Program-made: the position numbers and the translations under genes
Shown here: piece by piece, positions 11,516 through 22,460 of the stretch
How the letters are laid out: each line of letters opens with the position of its first letter
Position numbering within the stretch: position 1 is the stretch's first letter
Origin: Sacculina carcini
Lineage: Eukaryota; Arthropoda; Thecostraca; Sacculinidae
Assembly (NCBI GenBank): GCA_916048095.2
Contig: OU696570.1
Coordinates: 6,625,518 to 6,689,517, forward strand
Reading direction: 5' to 3'
Length of the DNA stretch: 64,000 bases
Notes under the pieces: generated by a model
Databases searched by the model: none
What the model saw: the letters and a program-made list of their open reading frames with translations, nothing else
What the model was told of the DNA's origin: nothing

Positions 11516-14500
11516 TCAATCAAAACCTTATCCTTCAATGGAACTGTCGCGGGCTGCACCATAAATGGTGCGAGCTCCGCGACATGATAGCAAAATTCAA
11601 CCCTCATATCCTATGTCTTCAAGAAACTCATCTCCTTCCAACAGACTTCTCAAAATATTATCCTTCCTTATACAGTAACTACTCCCAGTTCGGTTCTGAT
11701 ACCATAAGAAAGGGGGGTACCACCATACTAATTAAGAACACTATCCCGCACAGCGAATTAGAAATAAACCAAAACCTTCAATGTAAGGCACTTCAACTAA
11801 CAATATATCATCAAGCACTCATCATATGCAAGATTTATCTCCCGCCATCCGAATACATCAATACAATAGAACTTGACTCACTCTTAACAAATTTCACTCA
11901 CCCTTTCATCCTTTGTGGGGATTTTAACGCAAAAAATATCATATGGGGCTCCCCCTACACTGACCGAAGGGGTAGGGTCATAGAAAAAGTTATCACGGAC
12001 TACAACCTGCATTCGCTAAACGACAACTCTCCCACACATATAAACGAATACGATGGTTCAATGAGCCACCTAGATCTCACTCTTTGCTCGCTTTACCTTA
12101 CTCCTTTTCTCTACTGGAAATGTCTGACGGAATTTTATGGAAGTGACCATGTTCCAATAATCACATCATACACCTACACACATACACAACCACCAACACA
12201 CACACGCTGGAATGTAAAACACGCAGACTGGGCTGCATACAATGACACATTGTCTACAGCACTTCTAAGCCAACACAGGCAAGACAGCACAGACATTGAT
12301 CAAATCACAAGTCATATGATCACAGCTGCACAACACACTATACCGCACACAACAGGCGGATCGACACGCGCACGACGCTGCCCTTAGTGGAACACATCAT
12401 GCCAAGCTGCTATAAACAAAAGAAGACAGACCCTTCGCAAATCGCAAAACAATCGCACTACTGGTAACCTTGTAAATTACAAAAAGGCAAAAGCAGCAGC
12501 CCGCAAAGTCATTCGCCAATCGAAAAGGGACAGCTGGGAACATCTCCTCACAAGCATCAGTCTTCGCACCCCGATAACTAAATTGTGGAACCTAGTCCGA
12601 TCCCTGAAGAGGATAAACCCCGCCCCCCGTTACCCCTCCCTATTAATAAATAACTCGATTTGCACCGACCAGATACAGATTGTGGACATCATGGGCAGCC
12701 ACATATCTAACCTCACCAAAACTACACCTGGCACTGGGCAATGGCGCACACAACAACACAGAAGTACAATCACCATCCGATACTCTATAAGTCCCTCTAC
12801 TCTTGACCGCATAAATCAACCCTTCACCACAGCCGAACTGAACGCCGCAATTCAATCCTCAAAATCAATGACCACCGGACCAGACCTCATACACTATCAC
12901 TTTTTCCTACACATGAACGCGACAAACCGAAACATGATTCTCCGAGCACTTAATAAGATCTGGACGGAAAACACATTCAAAGAAAACTGGAAAAACTCGT
13001 ATATAATTCCGTTACTAAGGCCCGGCAAGGACTCAAACGCCATTAAATCCTACAGACCCATTCAACTCACTTCTTGTTTTTGTAAGCGTTTTGAGAGAAT
13101 GAACCTGTCTCGTCTTAACATGTTTGTAAAATCTGCCAATCTCATCTCAAGACACCAAACCGCTTTCCGAAAATCCAGAAGTACCCTTGACAACATCAAT
13201 CTTTCTGTGTCCAATGTACGTCAGGGATTTGCCAGGGACCAACACACAATAGCAGTATTCATAGATCTGTCATCAGCGTTCAACTACATATCTATCAATG
13301 CACTCATCTCTATTCTGTACAATGCAGGCTTGCGTGGGCACTTATTTCAGTTTATAAAGTCATACCTCACAAAAAGAACTTTCCAAATTCGCACAAGCGT
13401 CATTTCGAAAAAGTTTCCACAACTCAGCGGAGTGGTACAGGGGGGTGTCTTCTCACCCACGCTCTTCAACATCGCCGTGGACCGTCTGTTTTTGGCAATT
13501 GACCAATCCGTAAATCATTCAACTTATGCGGACGATATCCTTATCTGGGCCACGGGGGCAGATATTTCCTTACTTACCCAAAAACTACAATCATCTCTTG
13601 AACAAGTCAGAAAACAATGTGAAAAACTGGGGCTCGAAATTTCCACCCTAAAAACAAAATCAATGCTGTTCTCCAAAACGTCACCTCACAAACTGCCCAG
13701 CCCACGTCTCAACATTGGTACTACTCAAATTACCTCCACCAAAGAAATGATATATCTAGGGATGGTACTGGATCCAAAACTAAAAATGAAGTCTCACATA
13801 CAGTATACAAAAAGCAGAGCATTACAAAGAATCAATGTGTTAAAATGTATGTCGCACCACTCATACGGCAGCGATCGCATAGTCCTCACACGTCTCTACT
13901 ATCTCCTCATTCGGCCTATACTAGAGTACGGTTCCACAACATTCGCACACCATCCCCCAACATCACTCTCGCCGCTAGACATAATCCAAAACAAATGTAT
14001 TCGCATCACATCAGGCGCAATGAAGACAACAGCAATAAACACCCTTCACAAAGAACTCGGCATCGACACACTACACAATCGCAGACACATGAAAACCATG
14101 AAATATTGTCTCAAAGTCGCAGAAGATCCAGAACATCCCTGTTATCCACTCCTCTTCACGCTCACTTCCTTAGATAACGCAAATTTTTCGGCAATAAATA
14201 GACTCTGTGGTTATCCTCTCGGTGTCAGCTATCGGAAAAGCTGCAGATATTTTCAATTCAAGCCTCCCAAAACCTATACACCATCTTCTATACCCTTTTA
14301 TATCACATCTCCCTCTACAACACTTTTGCAAAACACACGTCACATTCCTACGCAGATCATCACACAACTTTTACTGGAGCACCGACACGACCACCCACAA
14401 TATACATTTATATACACGGACGGGTCTGCTCAGAACAGCCGTCTCGGGTGTGCTATGGTTTGTCCCACCCGAAATTCGGAGCAACTTTATAGACTCCCCC

Positions 14501-15231
14501 AGCATACTAACATCTTCATAGCGGAACTATTTGCTTTATTTCAGGCCCTAAAATACATTCAATCTAAAAAAATCAAACACGCGGTCGTTGTCACGGTATC
14601 AAAAGCAAGTCTCCAATCAATTTCTACCAGAAACACCAAGAACAAAATTGCATCATCAATAGTCAACTTGAATCATTATCTGACACATTCTGGGTTTAAC
14701 GTAAAATTTCTCTGGGCACCCAGCCACGTTGGCATAAGCGGCAACGAGTTGGCTGACTTTAAGGCAAAAGAAGCACTCTCTCACAACCATCACTGTTCCC
14801 CCTCTCTCTTCTCTGATCTACATCCCCATCTCGATCAGCTCACACGCCGATCACATCTAACTAAACACCTTCATAACATACCACCGCACACATATCACCA
14901 CCGATATATTACACGCAAGCTGCATCAACACACTCTCCGTCCTCGCCGAAAAGACGTGGCTCTGCTCCGGCTACACACCGGCCACACATTCCTCACACAC
15001 GGACACTTATTGAAGAACGAACTTCCACCAGCATGCCGACTCTGCAACCGGCGGGTAACGGTCGACCATTTTCTCAGGGAATGCCCGAAGTTCAACACCA
15101 TCCGAACCAATTTACTGAGGCAATACGGCATCATCAACCAGCCAACACTCGACTCCCTGCTATACAATCCATACCTACAAAACTACCTTATGTCATTTCT
15201 GATCGAATCGAACCTCCTCAATCAACTATAA
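11512..15231 (+). pseudogene. LINE ORF2: endonuclease, RT, RNase H, zinc knuckle; one stop
   Basis: 1240 codons in one frame, interrupted only by a TAG at 12385-12387. Endonuclease: QWNCRG (Asn11), LCLQETH (Glu38), LCGDFNAKN near residue 137, SHLDLTL, SDHVPI. Reverse transcriptase: FIDLSSAFNYI, GVVQGGVFSPTLFNI and TYADDILIW (YADD at residues 672-675). RNase H: YTDGS near 968, AELFALFQAL, then TVSKASLQSI where the family has TDSKASLQ, so the catalytic Asp at about residue 1029 is Val, and NELAD near 1080. A C-terminal CRLCNRRVTVDHFLREC knuckle follows. Family comparison says a four-domain ORF2 with RNase H is an I-group trait. It is translated from the ATG overlapping the ORF1 stop. Confidence 0.87.
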
Positions 15232-15482
15232 CCGCGAACTGTGTGCACTCTCCTACTAATCTTGCTCCCTAAAAATATATTTGTTAGTCATTACAAATGG
15301 GTTTCATACGTATGTCGTTTATACATGTTCTCTGATAATTATACTATTACTCCGCTCTTGCTGCTGAATCCGAACTGATACTTCCTCCGGGTGTTTTTTC
15401 CGTTTTGTTCACAGATATCTGCATTTGAGCCTACCTCTGAGCTGTATGCAGTAATAAAAAAAACAACAAAAAAAAACAACAA

Positions 15483-15494
15483 GTTGCTTACGTT
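15483..15494. repeat. 12-bp target-site duplication of LINE, right
   Basis: GTTGCTTACGTT, identical to 9926-9937. Confidence 0.85.
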
Positions 15495-15579
15495 CCATTA
15501 TTTGTTTGTTTAATTTGAGGATTTAAATATATTCCGTTGTGTTATGCTGCTGGTTTTGTAAGAAAGGCGATACATAACA
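15495..15579 (+). repeat. Right LTR of Gypsy G1, second segment
   Basis: Resumes after the LINE and ends CATAACA at 15579, followed by the duplication TAAAG. It aligns poorly with the left LTR, so this end rests on the CA terminus and the duplication. Confidence 0.45.
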
Positions 15580-16759
15580 TAAAGAAACCATGTTTTTTAT
15601 TAAAAATGCAATGATGTTTTTCAAACTGGTTTTAAATTCGTTTTATTAATGTACAGATTCAAAAAATATTGACAGCAGAACAAGACAAGTTAATTGGTTG
15701 ATCAAGTGTTTTTTGACAAACGTATATTTAGACTAACGCTTTTTAATGAAACAATGCTTTTTCTAAAACTGTCTCTACGGAAGATAGATTTGATTGATGT
15801 GCGTTCAAATACCTTTTGTATAGCAAGTAGCCTGCTGGTATAAGCGGCTGGTTAAACCACTTGATTTAAACTGTTTTTTAACCATGGTTTCTTTCAAAGT
15901 ATATTTTTCTGAAAAACTGTTCGTAGATGTACATATTTTCGAAAAAATTGGCGGCAGATCAAGGAAAGTTGAACCTAAGTTCTTTATTAGTAACCTGTTT
16001 TTAGAACTGGTGTTATGGATGATGGTTTCTTTGATGTAGTTATTTGTGTTCAAATACCTTTTTGTACATTCAATATATTTCCCCAGTCGTTTTTTTCCTA
16101 CACGAAAATATTGCCCGTTTTTCTGGTCAGGATTGTCACTGATTAATGCGACCAACTTTTATTCGTTGTCTCATTAGGGACACTAAGTTTGTGTGCATAT
16201 TTGTAGTCTTTGTGTAAAAATTTGCTGTGTTTTTACATTTACATTTGCAAATAATTGATCTGTTGAATGAAATGATGCAATTTATTATAATCAACGTAGT
16301 TCCTTTCTGGTAGGAAAAAGGTAATATGTAAGAAATTAATAATTCACGCCACCTGTTGTTTTTTTAAAAACAGTTTCAGTTTTTAGCAGAAAAAACGGTT
16401 CTCAAACCCTGCTTCCTTACACAATGATTAACTCAATAATTGAATGCAAAGCTGTACTGTACATATAAGTGCCGCACAGTATCGTGCAAACAAAAATATT
16501 AGGGCTTTCAAACACATTATTACAATTTTATTGTGAATATTTAATGATAATTCAATTTGATAGGGTCATTAATGGCATGAATAACTCATGTGTAGATAAA
16601 AATAATTCATTTAGCATTCCAAATATATCATTTCCATAATTTGAATTCTTTGCATGAATCTTAAAAAAACAAAATAACGTGTTTTTTTTGGTCGAGGGTT
16701 TTTTTTGGCAAAAAACCAGTTTTAAAAAAATCTATCGGTTTTTTTAGGTCGCATCTCTA
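15580..16759. other. Right part of the hAT element, AT-rich, no gene
   Basis: AT-rich sequence with repeats of the GACAGCAGAACAAG type and poly-T/poly-A tracts, ending in TTTTTTTAGGTCGCATCTCTA. The 116-codon minus-strand frame at 15805-16155 has no recognisable motif and is probably chance. Confidence 0.6.
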
Positions 16760-16767
16760 CACAAGAC
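16760..16767. repeat. 8-bp target-site duplication of hAT element, right
   Basis: CACAAGAC, identical to 4273-4280. Confidence 0.8.
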
Positions 16768-16974
16768 CCGAATCAATCCGAACATACGGTAAAATAGTGT
16801 ATTAAAATACATGAATTACAGCATTGAGAAAATTCAGCGGTGTAGAATACAATTAACAATTACGACACGATTACGCGGCACAGAACATGTGGCGTATTAG
16901 TGTATGTTCACTTCAGTTAATTTATACGCTTATTTAACTTTGTCTTATTGTGTTTTCCTAAATTTGCATTAACA

Positions 16975-17715
16975 AGTGTGTGATCAGAAATGCTTGTTGT
17001 TTAAATGTCGCGCATATGGTTCGTGTTTGGGCCTAGCGAGCGTCACTGTGTATTTGCATAGCGGCGCATATGTACACAGATGGTCTGTGGTTGCGCCTAG
17101 CCGGCATCGGTGTGTTAGCATAGCGGCATATTCGCGGGGGCAATGCCCGATAGATGTTACCCCGCGCACGCATGGTAACGACCCCGATGAGTGAGTAGTC
17201 TTTGTCCTGTGGCACGGGATCACCACCTTGGGTCATGTGATCACGTTCACAGTGTTTGCTGGTGATATCGTGACTATCACGTGACTGGGGGAACGATAAA
17301 GCTGCCGGTTGACAGCAAGCGAAGACAGACGTGTATTGTCAACCGTGCGAATCGTGTGTCTCGTCTGAACTGTCCACTTGGTGAAATTCGGGTGTCAAGA
17401 CGCTAGAGCAAGGTGTGTATTTCTGCTGCTCACTCGTTCCGTGCCCGCTATTGTCCATTATTACACGCATATTATACTATTAGTTAGATAGCACTGTTAT
17501 ACTATTAGATAGCACTGTTGCCGGCTGCGCATTGCCCCACTTGTGTTTTCCGTTGCGCGTGTCTGTATTTTGTATATTGCACTTGTATTTTGTATATAAT
17601 TGTATTTTGTCATTGTGTTCTCGTGAGGTAAATAAAACTAAAACTCTGATCGGTTATTGCTTGTGGCGAAATTAACCAGCGGCCCATAAGCGCTGACGTC
17701 ACCGGCGTCGCAACA
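16975..17715 (+). repeat. Left LTR of Gypsy G2
   Basis: Ends GGCGTCGCAACA just before the primer site. Near the left end two related units of about 55-61 bp (each beginning CGCATATG and closing TAGCATAGCGG or TTGCATAGCGG) lie in tandem at 17011-17125. The left boundary is not fixed. Confidence 0.55.
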
Positions 17716-17717
17716 AA

Positions 17718-17734
17718 TGGTGACCCCGACGTGA
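17718..17734 (+). promoter_or_regulatory. Primer-binding site of Gypsy G2
   Basis: TGGTGACCCCGACGTGA lies two bases after the LTR end. The same TGGTGACCCC core follows the LTR of the element at 54703. The tRNA species is not identified. Confidence 0.6.
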
Positions 17735-17779
17735 TATATCTTTGAACCTTGATTTGCATCTTGCATCCTGTACCTTAGT

Positions 17780-18250
17780 ACAGGTGCGTATCTTTGCCGG
17801 TACTTATTTTTGCCGGTACTTATCTTTGCAGTGCTTATTCTTGCCGGTACTAATCTTTGCCGGTACTAATCTTTGCAGTGCTTATTCTTGCCAGTACTTA
17901 TTTTTGCCGGTACATATATTTGCAGTGCTTGTTCTTGCCGGTACTTCTCTTTGCCGGTACATGATTTTGCAGTGCTTGTTCCTGCAGGTACATTACTTTG
18001 CAGTGCTTGTTCTTGCCGGTACTTATATTTGCCGGTACTTATTTTTGCCGGTACATATTTTTGCAGTGCTTGTTCTTGCCGGTACTTATTGTTGCCGGTA
18101 CTTATCTTTGCAGTGCTTGTTCTTGCCGGTACTTGTTTTTTGCAAGTGATTGTTTTTGTCGGTGCTTATCTTTGTCGGTACATATTCATGCCGGTTCTTA
18201 TTGTTTACGGTGCTTATTCTTGCAGGTGCATGTTCTTGCCAGTATTTGCT
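17780..18250 (+). repeat. Minisatellite in Gypsy G2 leader (TTGCCGGTACTTATCT units)
   Basis: More than twenty variants of a 17-24 bp unit, mostly TTGCCGGTACTTATCTTTGC or TTGCAGTGCTTGTTC, run without a break from the leader to the gag start. Many stretches are free of stops in more than one forward frame, giving LPVLIFAGTYF-like peptide repeats. No homologue of such a repeat is known to me in gag proteins, so it is probably untranslated leader expansion. Confidence 0.85.
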
Positions 18251-18289
18251 CGATCTTGGTATCAGTGAATTGCGTAGGGGCGTATCTTG

Positions 18290-19140
18290 TTGTTCTCGCG
18301 CGTTCTTGTTTGGCACGGCCTCGTTATAATGGACGGCAATACCTCGGCGCCTCGTGCCGAGGTATTGCCCGGGGTCCCCCTCCGCCGTTCGTCGAAAACC
18401 ACCCACATATTTGGATAATACAGTTGGGCCTGTATTTCGCCAGGGCTAGGATCACCGATGAAACATTGCGTTTTCAGACTGCTGCGTCCCTGCTGCCTCC
18501 CCATCATGTGATGGAATTCATTGACATGATTAGGCAGCCACCAGCTGACGCATATACGAAGCTCTGCGAAGCATTCCAGGCCCGCTTAGGTACGACAACC
18601 GAGGAAAAACTGCGCTCTTTGCTAGAGTTACAAGAGCTCGGCGACCGCCGACCCACACAGCTTCTGCGACACATGCGGGAAATCACGTCTCCATATCTGA
18701 AAGAGGAAGAATCTACGCTAGTACGGCAAATCTTTCTAAAGGCTATGCCACCGGCAGTAGCGCCGTTTTTACAATTTCTCCCGGCCGATACGTCGCTAGA
18801 GACTCTGGCAGGCACGGCATACAGAGTGATTTCTGCCGTACCGCGCGCCAACACCGCTATCAACGACGTGAAGCAGACTGACTGTGACTGTCCGCAAGCC
18901 CTGCATAACAAACAGGAGCTGGATGATATTAAACAGCAATTGAGGGAGATACAACGCACGCTCGGAAAACTGTCACATCGTGATAGGTCAGCGAGTAGTG
19001 TAAGATCACCACAAAACGGCAGCCTAGCCAGCGAACCAACTCTCCAGGCATGTCAAAATAGCCGGAGAAACAATCAACGCAGAGCGCACATGCAGACGAA
19101 AGACTCTGCTGGTATCACCAAAAATTTGGCGATAACGCAC
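18290..19140 (+). pseudogene. Gypsy G2 gag region
   Basis: Capsid-type sequence resembling the gag of TGGTGACC-primed Gypsy elements: ARARITDETLRFQTAASLLP, then KLCEAFQARLG, LLELQELGDRRPTQLLRHM and IFLKAMPPAVAPFLQFLPAD. The same block order is seen in the gag of the element at 54703. It is a fossil. Confidence 0.75.
18335..18369 (+). other. Perfect 14-bp stem hairpin at gag start of G2
   Basis: GGCAATACCTCGGC and its exact reverse complement GCCGAGGTATTGCC are separated by seven bases. It sits just after the minisatellite and before the capsid region. A packaging or translational role is possible but is inference only. Confidence 0.6.
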
Positions 19141-19249
19141 GTACGTGTGTGAAACCCTGTGCGTATAATTTAAACTAGCGGGCGGGTGTGACACAGCGTC
19201 GCCTACACTACCCGCATCTTCTAACGGCGACAACATCAATTCACCGTTT

Positions 19250-21970
19250 TTGTGCATGATCCGGCAACAGGGTGCAATTTCTTAATAGACACGGGAGCTC
19301 AATTCATTTTATTGCCTGTCAAGTGCAAATTACTCCGCAACCGTACACTTGCACACCCACCGCGATCACCATTGGTTTTGCAGGCAGTAAATGAATAAAA
19401 AATTCATACATACGTTGATTTTTCCACTCATGTATTCCACTGGGTCTCAGAAAAATTTTTCTCTGGACTTTTATAATAGCTGATATCGATATCGCTATAT
19501 CGGCATTGATTTTTATCGCACCATAATCTGACTGTTATTCCTCGAGCACGCCAGCTGGTAGATTCTTAAACAGGTCTTAGAACCACAGGTAACAACTGCC
19601 GAAATTCACTCGGCATTTCCGTTTGCGCACAAGAGCATGACAAAGTCTATGCTGACATACTGTCAAAATTTCCAAGCTTGTTGTCCCCTGCTCTTTCCAA
19701 TGAGGTTAAACACGGAGTTGTGCACCATATACAGACTCGAGGAAAACCAGTCTTTTGCCGTCTGCGTAAACTTGATGCGGTTAGGTTAAAAATAGCTAAA
19801 CAAGAGTTTATGCGAATGCTCGAGCAAGGAATTATCCGGCCCAGCCGAAGTCCGTACGCTTCTGCACTGCACATGGTGCCTAAAGCGCGTAATAACGAAT
19901 GGCGGCCGTGCGGCGATTACAGAGCCCTAAATAAGGTAACGGTTCCTGATAGGTATCCAATACCCTATTTACAGGATTTCACAGCAGCTCTGCATGGAAC
20001 AAGGATCTTTTCCTAAATTGACTTAGTGAAGGCGTTTTATCAGGTACCTGTTCATCCCGACGACATCCGGAAAACGGCTATAACAACACCATTTGGCTTA
20101 TTTGAGATGCTGCGAATGCCGTTCGGCTTGCACAACAGTGCGCAAGCAATGCAGCGTCTGATAGACACCATACTGCGCGGTCTCGACTTTATTTTTGTGT
20201 ATAACGAGGATATCCTGGCCGCTAGTAGGTCTGAAGCTGAACACCTTCAACACCTCACCGCAGTTTTTGAACGCCTGCATTCTCAAGGTATAAAAATCAA
20301 CATAGACAAATGTATATTTGGTAAGCCAGAGATAACATTTTTGGGGCACAAAATCAATGAGCACGTTATTTTGCCACATAAAGATGCAGCAAAGGCTATT
20401 TCTGCGTACTCGCGGCCAGTCACGCACGAACAGTTGCGCCGGTATTTAGGCATGATTAATTTCTATCATCGCTTCTTGCCGAACGCCGCGGCTCTTCTCG
20501 CTCCTCTCCATCGTCTCTTGGTAAATAACGCCAAACGCTCCAAGGTTCCCGTAGCGTGGACCACAGAGGCAGAAAGCGCATTGGATCAGAGTAAAAGTGC
20601 ACTCAGTTCTGCCACAGCTCTGTGCCACCAAACTGAATCCGCTCAACTCGGCTTGTTCACTGATGCTAGTGGCACAAGTATTGGTGCTGTGTTGCAACAG
20701 CTATCTGGTGGTGTCTGGCAGCCGTTAGTTTTCTGGTCAAAACAGTTAAATGCAGCACAAACCACCTACAGTACATTTGGCCGCGAGGTTCTAGCAGTCT
20801 ACTTGTCAATACACCATTTTCGCCAGTACTTAGAAGGTCGTGAGTTTGTAATTTTCACTGATCACAAGCCGCTAGTACATGCCGTAAATGCACCGATTTC
20901 CAAACATTCACCTCGTGAGGAACGCCACCTACACTTTATACTCCAATTCACTTCACTGCTGACGTCCGTCATATCAGTGGTAAGGATAATGTAGTGTCTG
21001 ACACTCTCTGGCGGGTATGTTCCGTCGCCGCTTCATCAAATATTAATATGCAAACCATAGCAGATGCACAACAGCGCGACCCTGAGCTGATTAATACACC
21101 CGGCAGTTTGAAATTAGAAAGGATTAGTTTTCCAGCCTTTTCAGACACAGCCGTAGTATGTGACACTTCCCAGGATAAGCCCCGCCCCCTGGTTTCAGTG
21201 GAAATGAGCAAAGCTATTTTGCAGTCGCTACACAACCTTTCTCACCCAGGAAGAGCTGCAACACTCAAGTTAGTCTCAGAGAGATATGTTTGGCCAAACA
21301 TGCGTAGGGATATTACATCTTGGACAAAACACTGTGTTCATTGTCAAAGATCCAAATTTACGCGCCATAATCATTCCTCTCCAGCCCAGTTCCGGCTTCC
21401 TTCGCGTTGATTCGAGCACATACACGTTGATATAGTTGGCCCATTGCCCTATTCCAGTGGTTGTCAGTATATTTTAACTATGGTTGATCGTTTCACGCGT
21501 TGGCCCTAGGCATGCCCTATATCAGATATCTCCGCCGAAACAATATCACGCGCTTTTATTTCCACTTGGATTTCACGTTTTAGGGTACCCGAAAACATAG
21601 TGTCCGATAGGGGTAGCCAATTCACTTCCCAACTTTGGAGAGAAATCAATAATCTATTAGGAGCACATAATCATTTCACCACTGCCTATCATCCTTCGGC
21701 AAATGGGCTAGTTGAGCGATTACACCGCCAGCTAAAGAGAGGCTGCACAGACTGGGTCGACAGGTTGCCCATTGTGTTGGTCGACAGGTTGCCCATCGAG
21801 CCTGTATCAAACAGCCCCTAGATTGCTCATCCGCTGAACTGGTGTACGGTGCTAAGCTCCGCCTCCCAGGTGAGATGTTTCAAAGGAGAACACATGTTGC
21901 TAACCCATGTTCATTTGCAGAGCAGTTGTCACAACATTTCAGTTCGGTGCGGCCGCAGCAGTCGCGCCCC
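19250..21970 (+). pseudogene. Gypsy G2 pol region: protease, RT, RNase H, integrase
   Basis: Protease: LIDTGAQF near 19285. Reverse transcriptase: [20 protein letters not shown] and TTPFGLFEMLRMPFGLHN. RNase H: TDASGTSIGAVLQQL and TDHKPLVHA. Integrase: [48 protein letters not shown] and LVYGAKLRLPGEMF. Domain order is that of Ty3/Gypsy. The region is broken. Confidence 0.8.
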
Positions 21971-21974
21971 GTCG

Positions 21975-22460
21975 ACTCGATACTGAGCTCGGTCTCACGC
22001 AACAGTGCTTGCTGTGCCGCCTTATCTGCTATACCCGTCACTAGCCGGTCCTTCAGCACGCTGTTCAGATCTTTGAAATTGCATAGTGATCCTAGTTTTC
22101 TCAATGCCGACACATAAGCGTTCACCGTTTCTCCCGACTGCTGTACCCGCTGGTAGAAGCCGTACCGCTCGAGCACCTAGTTATTGCGCGGCGCACAGTA
22201 CCTCTCAAAATCTTGAGCTAGCGCGTCCAAACCATGCTTTTCCGTCCAACTGAAATGAGACACCACTTCTTGAGCCTGCCGCCCTGCACAATTGAAAAAT
22301 ATGCCCACTTACACGGCCACCGGCTTTGTGCACAATTATTTTGCGGCAGCAAAATATGTCCAGTCTCTCCTCCATGCATTCCACTCCGACGCTAACGCAG
22401 GTGAGGTCAACTCCATCTCCGGAGGCTGTCTAGATGTCATCCTTGAGACCCGCACAACAA
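21975..22460 (-). pseudogene. Gypsy gag fragment on the minus strand (third Gypsy fossil)
   Basis: Minus-strand translation gives MELTSPALASEWNAWRRDW near 22420, then ERYGFYQRVQQSGETVNAY and LRKLGSLCNFKDLNSVL, the usual capsid core of Ty3/Gypsy gag. It ends against the 3' edge of G2. No LTR or pol is attached. It is a small broken remnant of a different element from G2. Confidence 0.65.

Larger units (their letters stand above)
9938..15482 (+). mobile_element. Nearly full-length I-type LINE (5.5 kb)
   Basis: The element runs from its 5' end at 9938 to an A-rich tail (AATAAAAAAAACAACAAAAA type) ending at 15482, between perfect 12-bp duplications. It carries a 5' UTR with two copies of a 46-bp repeat, ORF1 with three CCHC-like knuckles, and ORF2 with endonuclease, reverse transcriptase, RNase H and a C-terminal zinc knuckle. 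RNase H places it in the I group of LINEs. It is only lightly damaged: one frameshift in ORF1 and one in-frame stop in ORF2. It interrupts the right LTR of Gypsy G1, so it is younger than that element. Confidence 0.88.
4662..15579 (+). mobile_element. Ty3/Gypsy LTR fossil G1 with two nested LINEs
   Basis: LTR start sequence TGTTGTGGC occurs at 4662 and 9830, and the first 105 bases of both LTRs align well. The right LTR is interrupted by the LINE at 9938-15482 and ends with CA at 15579, followed by the duplication TAAAG. Between the LTRs remain RNase H (about 7960-8375, with the TDHKPLL box) and integrase (about 8750-9340, with TDNGPAFSS). Gag, protease and most of reverse transcriptase are not seen. 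A minus-strand LINE occupies about 5040-7930. The element is old and broken, with many breaks. The right bound of the left LTR is unclear. Confidence 0.7.
4281..16759. mobile_element. hAT-type DNA transposon, non-autonomous, host of nested insertions
   Basis: The ends are TAGTGATGC at 4281 and its near inverted copy (TAGAGATGC on the minus strand) ending at 16759, flanked by the exact 8-bp duplication CACAAGAC. The element's own DNA is only 4281-4656 and about 15580-16759, roughly 1.6 kb. It is AT-rich with poly-A/T tracts next to both termini and diverged internal repeats: the GACAGCAGAACAAGACAAG type recurs near 4610, 15670 and 15950. No transposase frame is visible, so it was mobilised in trans or has decayed. 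A Gypsy element with two LINEs inside it accounts for the rest. Confidence 0.75.
16975..21970 (+). mobile_element. Ty3/Gypsy LTR fossil G2 (TGGTGACCCC primer site), 3' LTR not seen
   Basis: The left LTR runs from about 16975 to 17715 (ending in CA) and is followed at 17718 by TGGTGACCCCGACGTGA, a primer-binding site of a type found in several Gypsy lineages. Then come a minisatellite leader (17780-18250), gag (about 18290-19140), a protease area (about 19250-19400), reverse transcriptase (about 19680-20370), RNase H (about 20630-20990) and integrase (about 21180-21970). A related primer site and gag-pol occur in the element at 54703-62315. The element is broken, with several breaks, and no right LTR is recognisable. 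It is clearly older than the 54.7 kb element. Confidence 0.8.

Noticed and set aside
17742-18268. Possible host protein with LPVLIFAGTYF-type repeats
   Set aside because: The repeat lies between an LTR with primer site and gag, is open in more than one frame and is best explained as a minisatellite.
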